This document shows, piece by piece, positions 21,530 through 36,142 of a stretch of DNA of 64,000 nucleotides. The notes below the pieces were generated by a model, which was given only the letters and a program-made list of their open reading frames with translations, made no database searches and was not told the origin of the DNA. The first letter of the stretch is position 1, and the number at the start of each line of letters is the position of its first letter. This DNA comes from Setophaga petechia (Eukaryota > Chordata > Aves > Passeriformes > Parulidae): positions 816,001 to 880,000 of the forward strand of contig JANCRA010000010.1 of assembly GCA_024362935.1 (NCBI GenBank), written 5' to 3'. Position numbers and translations under genes: made by a program.

Positions 21530-24500
21530 TAATACTTGAAAGGAAGGCATCTTAGACAACTTTCTTTTACATTTTGCAAAACACACTGCAGCCCTCTGTT
21601 CAACTTCTAGAACACGATAGGAAATGTTTAGTGAGCAGGAAGGTTTTCTCCTTGCGAGACATAGTGAAAAAGCATTTGCTTAGATATAGGTGACAAGAAA
21701 CCCTTACTGCAGTGCAGTGACAAGTTAATTGGTACACAGCACTGGGATTGTGTTAGCAGCTTGCAAAGTGCTAGAAAACAGTACTTTCCCACTCTCTTGC
21801 CTTTCCCTTCACATTAATACTTGAAAGGAAGGCGTCTTAGACAACTTTCTTTTTCTTGTGTCAAAACACACTGCAGCCCTCTGTGCAATTGCTAGAACAC
21901 GATAAAAAATGTTTAGGGAGCAGGAAGGTTTTCTCCTTGCGAGACATAGTGAAAAAGCTATTTGCTTAGATGGAGGTGACAAGAAACCCTTACTGCAGTG
22001 CAGTGACAAGTTAATTGGTACACAGCACTGGGATTGTGTTAGCAGCTCTCAAAGTGCTAGAAAACAGTACTTTCCCACTCTCTTGCCTTTCCCTTCACAT
22101 TAATACTTGAAAGGAAGGCATCTTAGACAACTTTCTTTTATATTTTGCAAAACACACTGCAGCCCTCTGTGCAACTTCTAGAACACGATGGAAGTTGTTT
22201 AGTGAGCAGCAACGTTTTCCCCTTGCGAGACATTGTGAAAAAGCTATTTGCTCAGATGTAGGTATCAAGAAACACTTACTGCCGTGCACTGACAAGCTAA
22301 TTGCTACACAGCACTGGGATTGTGTTAGCAGCTTGCAAAGTGCTAGAAAACAGTACTTTCCCACTCTCTTGCCTTTCCCTTCACATTAATACTTGAAAGG
22401 AAGGCGTCTTAGACAACTTTGTTTTACATTTTGCAAAACACACTGCAGCCCTCTGTGCAACTTTTACAACACGATGGAAGTTGTTTAGTGAGCAGCAACG
22501 TTTTCCCCTTGCGAAACAAAGTGAAAAAGCTATTTGCTCAGATGTAGGTATCAAGAAACACTTACTGCCGTGCACTGACAAGCTAATTGCTACACAGCAC
22601 TGCGATTGTGTTAGCAGCTTGCAAAGTGCTAGAAAACAGTACTTTCCCACTCTCTTGCCTTTCCCTTCACATTAATACTTGAAAGGAAGGCGTCTTAGAC
22701 AACTTTCTTTTTCTTGTTACAGAACACACTGCAGCCCTCTGTTCAACTTCTAGAACACGATAGGAGATGTTTAGTGAGCAAGAAGGTTTTCTCCTTGGGA
22801 GACATAGTGAAAAAGCTATTTGCTTAGATGTAGGTGACAAGAAACACTTACTGCAGTGAAGTGACAAGTTAATTGGTACACAGCACTGGGATTGTGTTAG
22901 CAGCTCTCAAAGTGATTGAAAACAGTACTTTCCCACTCTCTTGCCTTTCCCTTCACATTAATACTTGAAAGGAAGGCGTCTTAGACAACTTTCTTTTTCT
23001 TGTGTCAAAAAACTCTGCAGCCCTCTCTGCCAGATCTACAACACGATGGAAGTTGTTTAGTGAGCAGGAAGGTTTTCTCCTTGCGAGACATAGTGAAAAA
23101 GCTATTTGCTTAGATGTAGGTGACAAGAAACACTTACTGCAGTGCACTGAACAGCTAACTGCTCCACAGCACTAGTACTGTGTTAGCAGCTTGCAAAGTG
23201 CTAGAAAACAGTACTTTCCCACTCTCTTGCCTTTCCCTTCACATTAATACTTGAAAGGAAGGCGTCTTAGACAACTTTCTTTTTCTTGTTACAGAACACA
23301 CTGCAGCCCTATGTTCAACTTCTACAACACGATAGGAGATGTTTAGTGAGCAGCAGGAAGGTTTTCTCCTTGCGAGACATAGTGAAAAAGCTATTTGCTT
23401 AGATGTAGGTGACAAGAAACACTTACTGCAGTGCACTGAACAGCTAACTGCTCCACAGCACTAGTACTGTGTTAGCAGCTTGCAAAGTGCTAGAAAACAG
23501 TACTTTCCCACTCTCTTGCCTTTCCCTTCACATTAATACTTGAAAGGAAGGCGTCTTAGACAACTTTCTTTTTCTTGTTACAGAACACACTGCAGCCCTA
23601 TGTTCAACTTCTACAACACGATGGAAGTTGTTTAGTGAGCAGCAACGTTTTCCCCTTGCGAGACAAAGTGAAAAAGCTATTTGCTCAGATGTAGGTATCA
23701 AGAAACACTTACTCCAGTGCACTGACAATCTAATTGCTACACAGCACTGCGATTCTGTTAGCAGCTTGCAAAGTGCTAGAAAACAGTACTTTCCCACTCT
23801 CTTGCCTTTCCCTTCACATTAATACTTGAAAGGAAGGCGTCTTAGACAACTTTGTTTTACATTTTGCAAAACACACTGCAGCCCTCTGTGCAACTTCTAC
23901 AACACGATGGAAGTTGTTTAGTGAGCAGCAACGTTTTCCCCTTGCGAAACAAAGTGAAAAAGCTATTTGCTCAGATGTAGGTATCAAGAAACACTTACTG
24001 CCGTGCACTGACAAGCTAATTGCTACACAGCACTGCGATTGTGTTAGCAGCTTGCAAAGTGCTAGAAAATAGTACTTTCCCACTCTCTTGCCTTTCCCTT
24101 CACATTAATACTTGAAAGGAAGGCGTCTTAGACAACTTTCTTTTTCTTGTTACAGAACACACTGCAGCCCTCTGTTCAACTTCTACAACACGATAGGAGA
24201 TGTTTAGTGAGCAAGAAGGTTTTCTCCTTGGGAGACATAGTGAAAAAGCTATTTGCTTAGATGTAGGTGACAAGAAACACTTACTGCAGTGAAGTGACAA
24301 GTTAATTGGTACACAGCACTGGGATTGTGTTAGCAGCTCTCAAAGTGATTGAAAACAGTACTTTCCCACTCTCTTGCCTTTCCCTTCACATTAATACTTG
24401 ATAGGAAGGCGTCTTAGACAACTTTCTTTTTCTTGTGTCAAAAAACTCTGCAGCCCTCTCTGCAACATGTACAACACGATGGAAGTTGTTTAGTGAGCAG

Positions 24501-25249
24501 GAAGGTTTTCTCCTTGCGAGACATAGTGAAAAAGCTATTTGCTTAGATGTAGGTGACAAGAAACACTTACTGCAGTGCACTGAACAGCTAACTGCTCCAC
24601 AGCACTAGTACTGTGTTAGCAGCTTGCAAAGTGCTAGAAAACAGTACTTTCCCACTCTCTTGCCTTTCCCTTCACATTAATACTTGAAAGGAAGGCATCT
24701 TAGACAACTTTCTTTTTCTTGTGTCAAAAAACTCTGCAGCCCTCTCTGCAACATCTACAACACGATGGAAGTTGTTTAGTGAGCAGGAAGGTTTTCTCCT
24801 TGCGAGACGTAGTGAAAAAGCTATTTGCTTAGATGTAGGTGACAAGAAACACTTACTGCAGTGCACTGAACAGCTAATTGCTACACAGAACTGGGATTGT
24901 GTTAGCAGCTTGCAAAGTGCTAGAAAACAGTACTTTCCCACTCTCTTGCCTTTCCCTTCACATTAATACTTGAAAGGAAGGCGTCTTAGACAACTTTCTT
25001 TTTCTTGTTACAGAACACACTGCAGCCCTCTGTGCAACTTCTAGAACACGATAGGAAATGTTTAGTGAGCAGGAAGGTTTTCTCCTTGCGAGACATAGTG
25101 AAAAAGCTATTTGCTTAGATATAGGTGACAAGAAACCCTTACTCCAGTGCAGTGACAAGTTAATTGGTACACAGCACTGGGATTGTGTTAGCAGCCTGCA
25201 AAGTGCTAGAAAACAGTACTTTCCCACTCTCTTGCCTTTCCCTTCACAT
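21530..25249. repeat. Satellite array A3, 13 monomers
   Basis: 3720 bp, which is 13 monomers with one 289-bp G monomer (23245) and the one-base P deletion. Order: P Q R S T U G A S T B C E. It is one of the shortest arrays, having lost the V-to-Z middle. The Q monomer at 21815 carries a private GATAAAAAATG in place of GATAGGAAATG. Confidence 0.95.
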
Positions 25250-26836
25250 TAATACTTGAAAGGAAGGCGTCTTAGACAACTTTCTTTTTCTTGCTGCAAA
25301 ACATTCTGCAGCCCTCTGTGCAACCTGTACAGCACGATGGAAGTTGTTTAATGAGCAGGAACATTTTCTCCTAGTGAGAGATAGTGAAAAAGCTTTTTGC
25401 TTAGATGTAGGTTACCACAGGCAGTTACTGCAGTGCACTGCAAAGCTAATAGATGCACAACACTGGGATTGTGTGCCCAGCTTGCAAAGTGGTAGGAAAC
25501 AGTACCTTTCCACTCTTCCTGCTTTTTCCATGCACATTACTATTCGAATGGAAAGAATTTTAGACAACTTTCTTTGGCTTCTTGCAAAACACTCTGCACA
25601 CCTGCCTGCAATCTCTAGAAGTCGATGGGAGATATTTTCTGAACTGGCTCAGTTTCTCTTTGCAAGACATGGGGAAAAAGCAATTTGCTTAGATATAGGT
25701 GAAAAGAGGCACCTACTACAGTGCACTGCAAGCTAATTGCTGCACAACACGCAGATTGTGTAAGCAGGTTGCAAACTGATAGAAAACAGTACCTCTCCCT
25801 TCTCCTGCCTTTTTTATTCACATTTCTATTTGAATGCAAGGCGTTTTAGACAACTTTCTTTTGCTTCTTGCAAAACACTCTGCACACCTGCCTGCAATCT
25901 CTAGAAGTCGATGGGAGATGTTTTCTGAACTGGCTCAGTTTCTCCTTGCGAGACATGGGGAAAAAGCAATTTGCTTAGATGCAGGTGAAAAGAGGCACCT
26001 ACTACAGTGCACTGAAAAACTAATTGCTGCACAACTCTGGGATTGTGTAAGCAGCTTACAAACAGATAGAAAACAGCACCTTTCCACTCTCCTGCCTTTT
26101 CCATTGGCATTACTATTCGAATGGCAGCAGTTTTGGACAACTTTCTTTTGCTTCTTGCAAAACACTCTGCACACCTCCGTGCAACTTCTAGAAAAAATGA
26201 GAGTTGTTTTCTGAACTGGTACAGTTTCTCCTGAAGAGATATAATGCAAACGCTATTGGCTTAGATGTAGTAACAATAGGCAATTATTACAGTGCACTGC
26301 AAAGTCAATCGTAGTAGAACACTGGGATTGTGTGTCCAGCTTGCAAACTGGTAGAAAACAGTACCGATCCGCTCTCCTGCATTTTCCCTTTCCAGGAACA
26401 TTCGAATTGATGGCTTTTTTGGACAAGTTACTTTTTCTTGTTGCAAAACACGCTGCAGAGCTGCCTGCAACCTCTAGAGCACGATGGGAGGTTTTTTGTG
26501 AACAGACACAGTTTCTCCTGGCGAGACATAATGAAAAAGCTTTTTGCTAAGGTGTAGCCGGCAGGAGACGCTAAAGACCAGGAGACGGAGCACTGTGCCT
26601 TTAAGCGCCGCTTCCGGGTGTCTCTCGGCTGTAGCTGTTCTCCGGAGCACGCCGCGATCGGCGTAACGACACCAGATTCTTCGCGCCAAGAAGCGTCTTC
26701 TCCTTCTCCGGGAAAAAGAGACTGCGGCAGCTTCTGAACGGCGAACTACGAAGCGGCACAAAACTGGGATTGGGTAAGCAGCTTTCAAAGTGATAGAAAA
26801 CAGTACTTTCCCACTCTCTTGCCTTTCCCTTCACAT
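25250..26836. repeat. Divergent block D, copy 4
   Basis: 1587 bp, five monomers as in copy 1. D4 and D5 have the GAGAGTTGTTTTC and AAACACGC forms. It begins only 5307 bp after copy 3 because array A3 is short. Confidence 0.95.
26558..26763. promoter_or_regulatory. CpG-rich promoter-like insert, copy 4
   Basis: First copy in the window with CGCTTCCGGG instead of CGCTTCCAGG. This restores a CpG and an intact CCGGAAG ETS core on the minus strand. The E2F-like word is present. Otherwise as copy 1. Confidence 0.6.
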
Positions 26837-29800
26837 TAATACTTGAAAGGAAGGCATCTTAGACAACTTTCTTTTACATTTTGCAAAACACACTGCAGCC
26901 CTCTGTTCAACTTCTAGAACACGATAGGAAATGTTTAGTGAGCAGGAAGGTTTTCTCCTTGCGAGACATAGTGAAAAAGCATTTGCTTAGATATAGGTGA
27001 CAAGAAACCCTTACTGCAGTGCAGTGACAAGTTAATTGGTACACAGCACTGGGATTGTGTTAGCAGCTTGCAAAGTGCTAGAAAACAGTACTTTCCCACT
27101 CTCTTGCCTTTCCCTTCACATTAATACTTGAAAGGAAGGCGTCTTAGACAACTTTCTTTTTCTTGTGTCAAAACACACTGCAGCCCTCTGTGCAATTGCT
27201 AGAACACGATAGGAAATGTTTAGGGAGCAGGAAGGTTTTCTCCTTGCGAGACATAGTGAAAAAGCTATTTGCTTAGATGGAGGTGACAAGAAACCCTTAC
27301 TGCAGTGCAGTGACAAGTTAATTGGTACACAGCACTGGGATTGTGTTAGCAGCTCTCAAAGTGCTAGAAAACAGTACTTTCCCACTCTCTTGCCTTTCCC
27401 TTCACATTAATACTTGAAAGGAAGGCATCTTAGACAACTTTCTTTTATATTTTGCAAAACACACTGCAGCCCTCTGTGCAACTTCTAGAACACGATGGAA
27501 GTTGTTTAGTGAGCAGCAACGTTTTCCCCTTGCGAGACATTGTGAAAAAGCTATTTGCTCAGATGTAGGTATCAAGAAACACTTACTGCCGTGCACTGAC
27601 AAGCTAATTGCTACACAGCACTGGGATTGTGTTAGCAGCTTGCAAAGTGCTAGAAAACAGTACTTTCCCACTCTCTTGCCTTTCCCTACACATTAATACT
27701 TGAAAGGAAGGCGTCTTAGACAACTTTCTTTTTCTTGTTACAGAACACACTGCAGCCCTCTGTGCAACTTCTAGAACACGATAGGAGAGGTTTAGTGAGC
27801 AGGAAGGTTTTCTCCTTGGGAGACATAGTGAAAAAGTTATTTGCTTAGATGTAGGTGACAGGAAACACTTACTGCAGTGAAGTGACAAGTTAATTGGTAC
27901 ACAGCACTGGGATTGTGTTAGCAGCCTGCAAAGTGCTAGAAAACAGTACTTTCCCACTCTCTTGCCTTTCCCTTCACATTAATACTTGAAAGGAAGGCAT
28001 CTTAGACAACTTTCTTTTTCTTGTGTCAAAAAACTCTGCAGCCCTCTCTGCAACATCTACTACACGATGGAAGTTGTTTAGTGAGCAGGAAGGTTTTCTC
28101 CTTGCGAGACATACTGAAAAAGCTATTTGCTTAGATGTAGGTGACAAGAAACACTTACTGCAGTGCACTGAAAAGCTAACTGCTCCACAGCACTAGTACT
28201 GTGTTAGCAGCTTGCAAAGTGCTAGAAAACAGTACTTTCCCACTCTCTTGCCTTTCCCTTCACATTAATACTTGAAAGGAAGGCGTCTTAGACAACTTTG
28301 TTTTACATTTTGCAAAACACACTGCAGCCCTCTGTGCAACTTCTACAACACGATGGAAGTTGTTTAGTGAGCAGCAACGTTTTCCTCTTGCGAAACAAAG
28401 GGAAAAAGCTATTTGCTCAGATGTAGGTATCAAGAAACACTTACTGCCGTGCACTGACAAGCTAATTGCTACACAGCACTGCGATTGTGTTAGCAGCTTG
28501 CAAAGTGCTAGAAAACAGTACTTTCCCACTCTCTTGCCTTTCCCTTCACATTAATACTTGAAAGGAAGGCGTCTTAGACAACTTTCTTTTTCTTGTTACA
28601 GAACACACTGCAGCCCTATGTTCAACTTCTACAACACGATAGGAGATGTTTAGTGAGCAAGAAGGTTTTCTCCTTGGGAGACATAGTGAAAAAGCTATTT
28701 GCTTAGATGTAGGTGACAAGAAACACTTACTGCAGTGCATTCAAAAGCTAACTGCTACACAGCACTGGGATTGTGTTAGCAGCCTGCAAAGTGCTAGAAA
28801 ACAGTACTTTCCCACTCTCTTGCCTTTCCCTTCACATTAATACTTGAAAGGAAGGCATCTTAGACAACTTTCTTTTTCTTGTGTCAAAAAACTCTGCAGC
28901 CCTCTCTGCCAGATCTACAACACGATGGAAGTTGTTTAGTGAGCAGGAAGGTTTTCTCCTTGCGAGACATAGTGAAAAAGCTATTTGCTTAGATGTAGGT
29001 GACAAGAAACACTTACTGCAGTGCACTGAACAGCTAACTGCTCCACAGCACTAGTACTGTGTTAGCAGCTTGCAAAGTGCTAGAAAACAGTACTTTCCCA
29101 CTTTCTTGCCTTTCCCTTCACATTAATACTTGAAAGGAAGGCATCTTAGACAACTTTCTTTTTCTTGTGTCAAAAAACTCTGCAGCCCTCTCTGCAACAT
29201 CTACAACACGATGGAAGTTGTTTAGTGAGCAGGAAGGTTTTCTCCTTGCGAGACATAGTGAAAAAGCTATTTGCTTAGATGTAGGTGACAAGAAACACTT
29301 ACTGCAGTGCATTGAACAGCTAATTGCTACACAGAACTGGGATTGTGTTAGCAGCTTGCAAAGTGCTAGAAAACAGTACTTTCCCACTCTCTTGCCTTTC
29401 CCTTCACATTAATACTTGAAAGGAAGGCATCTTAGACAACTTTCTTTTTCTTGTGTCAAAAAACTCTGCAGCCTTCTCTGCAACATCTACATCACGATGG
29501 AATTTGTTTAGTGAGCAGGAAGGTTTTCTCCTTGCGGGACATAGTGAAAAAGCTTTTTGCTTAGATGTAGGAGACAAGAAACACTTACTGCAGTGCACTG
29601 AACAGCTAACTGCTACACAGCACTAGGACTGTGTTAGCAGCTTGCAAAGTGCTAGAAAACAGTACTTTCCCACTCTCTTGCCTTTCCCTTCACATTAATA
29701 CTTGAAAGGAAGGCGTCTTAGACAACTTTCTTTTTCTTGTTACAGAACACACTGCAGCCTTCTGTGCAACTTCTAGAACACGATAGGAGATGTTTAGTGA

Positions 29801-31411
29801 GCAAGAAGGTTTTCTCCTTGGGAGACATAGTGAAAAAGCTATTTGCTTAGATGTCGGTGACAAGAAACACTTACTGCAGTGGACTGAAAAGCTTAATGCT
29901 ACACAGCACTGCGATTGTGTTAGCAGCCTGCAAAGTGCTAGAAAACAGTACTTTCCCACTCTCTTGCCTTTCCCTTCACATTAATACTTGAAAGGAAGTC
30001 ATCTTAGACAACTTTCTTTTTCTTGTGTCAAAAAACTCTGCAGCCCTCTCTGCAACATCTACAACACGATGGAAGTTGTTTAGTGCGCAGGAAGGTTTTC
30101 TCCTTGCGAGACATTGTGAAAAAGCTATTTGCTTAGATGTAGGTGACAAGAAACACTTACTGCAGTGCACTGAACAGCTAATTGCTACACAGCACTGGGA
30201 TTGTGTTAGCAGCTTGCAAAGTGCTAGAAAACAGTACTTTCCCACTCTCTTGCCTTTCCCTTCACATTAATACTTGAAAGGAAGGCGTCTTAGACAACTT
30301 TCTTTTTCTTGTGTCAAACCACAGTGCAGCCCTCTGTGCAACTTCTAGGACACGATAGGAAATGTTTAGGGAGCAGGAAGGTTTTCTCCTTGCGAGACAT
30401 AGTGAAAAAGCTATTTGCTTAGATGGAGGTGACAAGAAACCCTTACTGCAGTGCAGTGACAAGTTAATTGGTACACAGCACTGGGATTGTGTTAGCAGCT
30501 CTCAAAGTGCTAGAAAACAGTACTTTCCCACTCTCTTGCCTTTCCCTTCACATTAATACTTGAAAGGAAGGCATCTTAGACAACTTTCTTTTTCTTGTGT
30601 CAAAAAACTCTGCAGCCCTCTCTGCAACATCTACAACACGATGGAAGTTGTTTAGTGAGCAGGAAGGTTTTCTCCTTGCGAGACATAGTGAAAAAGCTAT
30701 TTGCTTAGATGTAGGTGACAAGAAACACTTACTGCCGTGCACTGAACAGCTAATTGCTACACAGAACTGGGATTGTGTTAGCAGCTTGCAAAGTGCTAGA
30801 AAACAGTACTTTCCCACTCTCTTGCCTTTCCCTTCACATTAATACTTGAAAGGAAGGCATCTTAGACAACTTTCTTTTTCTTGTGTCAAAAAACTCTGCA
30901 GCCCTCTCTGCAACATCTACAACACGATGGAAGTTGTTTAGTGAGCAGGAAGGTTTTCTCCTTGCGAGACATAGTGAAAAAGCTATTTGCTTAGATGTAG
31001 GTGACAAGAAACACTTACTGCAGTGCACTGAACAGCTAATTGCTACACAGAACTGGGATTGTGTTAGCAGCTCTCAAAGTGCTAGAAAACAGTACTTTCC
31101 CACTCTCTTGCCTTTCCCTTCACATTAATACTTGAAAGGAAGGCGTCTTAGACAACTTTCTTTTTCTTGTTACAGAACACACTGCAGCCCTCTGTGCAAC
31201 TTCTAGAACACGATAGGAAATGTTTAGTGAGCAGGAAGGTTTTCTCCTTGCGAGACATAGTGAAAAAGCTATTTGCTTAGATATAGGTGACAAGAAACCC
31301 TTACTCCAGTGCAGTGACAAGTTAATTGGTACACAGCACTGGGATTGTGTTAGCAGCCTGCAAAGTGCTAGAAAACAGTACTTTCCCACTCTCTTGCCTT
31401 TCCCTTCACAT
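26837..31411. repeat. Satellite array A4, 16 monomers
   Basis: 4575 bp. Order: P Q R Tb Z S T' U V W X Y Q' V' V'' E, where T' has CAGTGCATTCAAAAGC instead of CAGTGAAGTGAC. This arrangement differs from A1-A3: E follows V-like monomers rather than C, so the 3' half was replaced by a different arrangement. The Y monomer at 29982 has a rare GGAAGTCATC (usual GGAAGGCATC), seen again only at about 59510. Confidence 0.95.
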
Positions 31412-32998
31412 TAATACTTGAAAGGAAGGCGTCTTAGACAACTTTCTTTTTCTTGCTGCAAAACATTCTGCAGCCCTCTGTGCAACCTGTACAGCACGAT
31501 GGAAGTTGTTTAATGAGCAGGAACATTTTCTCCTAGTGAGAGATAGTGAAAAAGCTTTTTGCTTAGATGTAGGTTACCACAGGCAGTTACTGCAGTGCAC
31601 TGCAAAGCTAATAGATGCACAACACTGGGATTGTGTGCCCAGCTTGCAAAGTGGTAGGAAACAGTACCTTTCCACTCTTCCTGCTTTTTCCATGCACATT
31701 ACTATTCGAATGGAAAGAATTTTAGACAACTTTCTTTGGCTTCTTGCAAAACACTCTGCACACCTGCCTGCAATCTCTAGAAGTCGATGGGAGATATTTT
31801 CTGAACTGGCTCAGTTTCTCTTTGCAAGACATGGGGAAAAAGCAATTTGCTTAGATATAGGTGAAAAGAGGCACCTACTACAGTGCACTGCAAGCTAATT
31901 GCTGCACAACACGCAGATTGTGTAAGCAGGTTGCAAACTGATAGAAAACAGTACCTCTCCCTTCTCCTGCCTTTTCTATTCACATTTCTATTTGAATGCA
32001 AGGCGTTTTAGACAACTTTCTTTTGCTTCTTGCAAAACACTCTGCACACCTGCCTGCAATCTCTAGAAGTCGATGGGAGATGTTTTCTGAACTGGCTCAG
32101 TTTCTCCTTGCGAGACATGGGGAAAAAGCAATTTGCTTAGATGCAGGTGAAAAGAGGCACCTACTACAGTGCACTGAAAAACTAATTGCTGCACAACTCT
32201 GGGATTGTGTAAGCAGCTTACAAACAGATAGAAAACAGCACCTTTCCACTCTCCTGCCTTTTCCATTGGCATTACTATTCGAATGGCAGCAGTTTTGGAC
32301 AACTTTCTTTTGCTTCTTGCAAAACACTCTGCACACCTCCGTGCAACTTCTAGAAAAAATGAGAGTTGTTTTCTGAACTGGTACAGTTTCTCCTGAAGAG
32401 ATATAATGCAAACGCTATTGGCTTAGATGTAGTAACAATAGGCAATTATTACAGTGCACTGCAAAGTCAATCGTAGTAGAACACTGGGATTGTGTGTCCA
32501 GCTTGCAAACTGGTAGAAAACAGTACCGATCCGCTCTCCTGCATTTTCCCTTTCCAGGAACATTCGAATTGATGGCTTTTTTGGACAAGTTACTTTTTCT
32601 TGTTGCAAAACACGCTGCAGAGCTGCCTGCAACCTCTAGAGCACGATGGGAGGTTTTTTGTGAACAGACACAGTTTCTCCTGGCGAGACATAATGAAAAA
32701 GCTTTTTGCTAAGGTGTAGCCGGCAGGAGACGCTAAAGACCAGGAGACGGAGCACTGTGCCTTTAAGCGCCACTTCCGGGTGTCTCTCGGCCGTAGCTGT
32801 TCTCCGGAGCACGCCGCGATCGGCGTAACGACACCAGATTCTTCGCGCCAAGAAGCGTCTTCTCCTTCTCCGGGAAAAAGAGACTGCGTCAGCTTCTGAA
32901 CGGCGAACTACGAAGCGGCACAAAACTGGGATTGGGTAAGCAGCTTTCAAAGTGATAGAAAACAGTACTTTCCCACTCTCTTGCCTTTCCCTTCACAT
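31412..32998. repeat. Divergent block D, copy 5
   Basis: 1587 bp, five monomers. The T run in D2 is broken by a C (CCTTTTCTATTC), as in copies 8 and 9. D1 has GAGATAGTG like copies 1-4. This mix of marks shared with different copies suggests exchange between units. Confidence 0.95.
32720..32925. promoter_or_regulatory. CpG-rich promoter-like insert, copy 5, with intact ETS motif
   Basis: Carries CACTTCCGGG at 32771-32780, whose minus strand CCCGGAAGTG matches the ETS/GABP consensus closely. It also has GGCCGTAGC where copies 1-4 and 7-9 have GGCTGTAGC, and a private GCGTCAGC for GCGGCAGC. The E2F-like word is at 32842-32852. Confidence 0.6.
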
Positions 32999-33854
32999 TA
33001 ATACTTGAAAGGAAGGCGTCTTAGACAACTTTCTTTTACATTTTGCAAAACACACTGCAGCAGTCTGTTCAACTTCTAGAACACGATAGGAAATGTTTAG
33101 TGAGCAGGAAATTTTCTCCTTGCGAGACATAGTGAAAAAGCATTTGCTTAGATATAGGTGACAGGAAACCCTTACTGCAGTGCAGTGACAAGTTAATTGG
33201 TACACAGCACTGGGATTGTGTTAGCAGCCTGCAAAGTGCTAGAAAACAATACTTTCCCACTCTCTTGCCTTTCCCTTCACATTAATACTTGAAAGGAAGG
33301 CATCTTAGACAACTTTCTTTTTCTTGTGTCAAAAAACTCTGCAGCCCTCTCTGCAACATCTACTACACGATGGAAGTTGTTTAGTGAGCAGGAAGGTTTT
33401 CTCCTTGCGAGACATAGTGAAAAAGCTATTTGCTTAGATGTAGGTGACAAGAAACACTTACTGCAGTGCAGTGACAAGTTAATTGGTACACAGCACTGGG
33501 ATTGTGTTAGCAGCTCTCAAAGTGCTAGAAAACAGTACTTTCCCACTCTCTTGCCTTTCCCTTCACATTAATACTTGAAAGGAAGGCATCTTAGACAACT
33601 TTCTTTTATATTTTGCAAAACACACTGCAGCCCTCTGTGCAACTTCTAGAACACGATGGAAGTTGTTTAGTGAGCAGCAACGTTTTCCCCTTGCGAGACA
33701 TTGTGAAAAAGCTATTTGCTCAGATGTAGGTATCAAGAAACACTTACTGCCGTGCACTGACAAGCTAATTGCTACACAGCACTGGGATTGTGTTAGCAGC
33801 TTGCAAAGTGCTAGAAAACAGTACTTTCCCACTCTCTTGCCTTTCCCTACACAT

Positions 33855-36142
33855 TAATACTTGAAAGGAAGGCGTCTTAGACAACTTTCTTTTTCTTGTT
33901 ACAGAACACACTGCAGCCCTCTGTGCAACTTCTAGAACACGATAGGAGATGTTTAGTGAGCAGGAAGGTTTTCTCCTTGGGAGACATAGTGAAAAAGTTA
34001 TTTGCTTAGATGTAGGTGACAGGAAACACTTACTGCAGTGAAGTGACAAGTTAATTGGTACACAGCACTGGGATTGTGTTAGCAGCTCTCAAAGTGCTAG
34101 AAAACAGTACTTTCCCACTCTCTTGCCTTTCCCTTCACATTAATACTTGAAAGGAAGGCATCTTAGACAACTTTCTTTTTCTTGTGTCAAAAAACTCTGC
34201 AGCCCTCTCTGCAACATCTACTACACGATGGAAGTTGTTTAGTGAGCAGGAAGGTTTTCTCCTTGCGAGACATACTGAAAAAGCTATTTGCTTAGATGTA
34301 GGTGACAAGAAACACTTACTGCAGTGCACTGAAAAGCTAACTGCTCCACAGCACTAGTACTGTGTTAGCAGCTTGCAAAGTGCTAGAAAACAGTACTTTC
34401 CCACTCTCTTGCCTTTCCCTTCACATTAATACTTGAAAGGAAGGCGTCTTAGACAACTTTGTTTTACATTTTGCAAAACACACTGCAGCCCTCTGTGCAA
34501 CTTCTACAACACGATGGAAGTTGTTTAGTGAGCAGCAACGTTTTCCCCTTGCGAAACAAAGGGAAAAAGCTATTTGCTCAGATGTAGGTATCAAGAAACA
34601 CTTACTGCCGTGCACTGACAAGCTAATTGCTACACAGCACTGCGATTGTGTTAGCAGCTTGCAAAGTGCTAGAAAACAGTACTTTCCCACTCTCTTGCCT
34701 TTCCCTTCACATTAATACTTGAAAGGAAGGCATCTTAGACAACTTTCTTTTTCTTGTTACAGAACACACTGCAGCCCTCTGTTCAACTTCTAGAACACGA
34801 TAGGAGATGTTTAGTGAGCAAGAAGGTTTTCTCCTTGGGAGACATAGTGAAAAAGCTATTTGCTTAGATGTAGGTGACAAGAAACACTTACTGCAGTGCA
34901 TTGAAAAGCTAACTGCTACACAGCACTGGGATTGTGTTAGCAGCTTGCAAAGTGCTAGAAAACAGTACTTTCCCACTCTCTTGCCTTTCCCTACACATTA
35001 ATACTTGAAAGGAAGGCGTCTTAGAAAACTTTCTTTTTCTTGTTACAGAACACACTGCAGCCCTCTGTGCAACTTCTAGAACACGATAGGAGATGTTTAG
35101 TGAGCAGGAAGGTTTTCTCCTTGGGAGACATAGTGAAAAAGTTATTTGCTTAGATGTAGGTGACAAGAAACACTTACTGCAGTGAAGTGACAAGTTAATT
35201 GGTACACAGCACTGGGATTGTGTTAGCAGCCTGCAAAGTGCTAGAAAACAGTACTTTCCCACTCTCTTGCCTTTCCCTTCACATTAATACTTGAAAGGAA
35301 GGCATCTTAGACAACTTTCTTTTTCTTGTGTCAAAAAACTCTGCAGCCCTCTCTGCAACATCTACTACACGATGGAAGTTGTTTAGTGAGCAGGAAGGTT
35401 TTCTCCTTGCGAGACATACTGAAAAAGCTATTTGCTTAGATGTAGGTGACAAGAAACACTTACTGCAGTGCACTGAAAAGCTAACTGCTCCACAGCACTA
35501 GTACTGTGTTAGCAGCTTGCAAAGTGCTAGAAAACAGTACTTTCCCACTCTCTTGCCTTTCCCTTCACATTAATACTTGAAAGGAAGGCGTCTTAGACAA
35601 CTTTGTTTTACATTTTGCAAAACACACTGCAGCCCTCTGTGCAACTTCTACAACACGATGGAAGTTGTTTAGTGAGCAGCAACGTTTTCCCCTTGCGAAA
35701 CAAAGTGAAAAAGCTATTTGCTCAGATGTAGGTATCAAGAAACACTTACTGCCGTGCACTGACAAGCTAATTGCTACACAGCACTGCGATTGTGTTAGCA
35801 GCCTGCAAAGTGCTAGAAAACAGTACTTTCCCACTCTCTTGCCTTTCCCTTCACATTAATACTTGAAAGGAAGGCGTCTTAGACAACTTTCTTTTTCTTG
35901 TTACAGAACACACTGCAGCCCTCTGTTCAACTTCTAGAACACGATAGGAGATGTTTAGTGAGCAAGAAGGTTTTCTCCTTGGGAGACATAGTGAAAAAGC
36001 TATTTGCTTAGATGTAGGTGACAAGAAACACTTACTGCAGTGAAGTGACAAGTTAATTGGTACACAGCACTGGGATTGTGTTAGCAGCTCTCAAAGTGAT
36101 TGAAAACAGTACTTTCCCACTCTCTTGCCTTTCCCTTCACAT
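33855..36142. repeat. Four-monomer tandem duplication (2 x 1144 bp)
   Basis: The type series Tb, Z, S, T occurs at 33855-34998 and again at 34999-36142. The copies differ by scattered bases: AGAAAACTTTC versus AGACAACTTTC in Tb, AAAGGG versus AAAGTG in S, and different 3' ends of T. Exact-integer spacing fits unequal crossing-over. Confidence 0.85.
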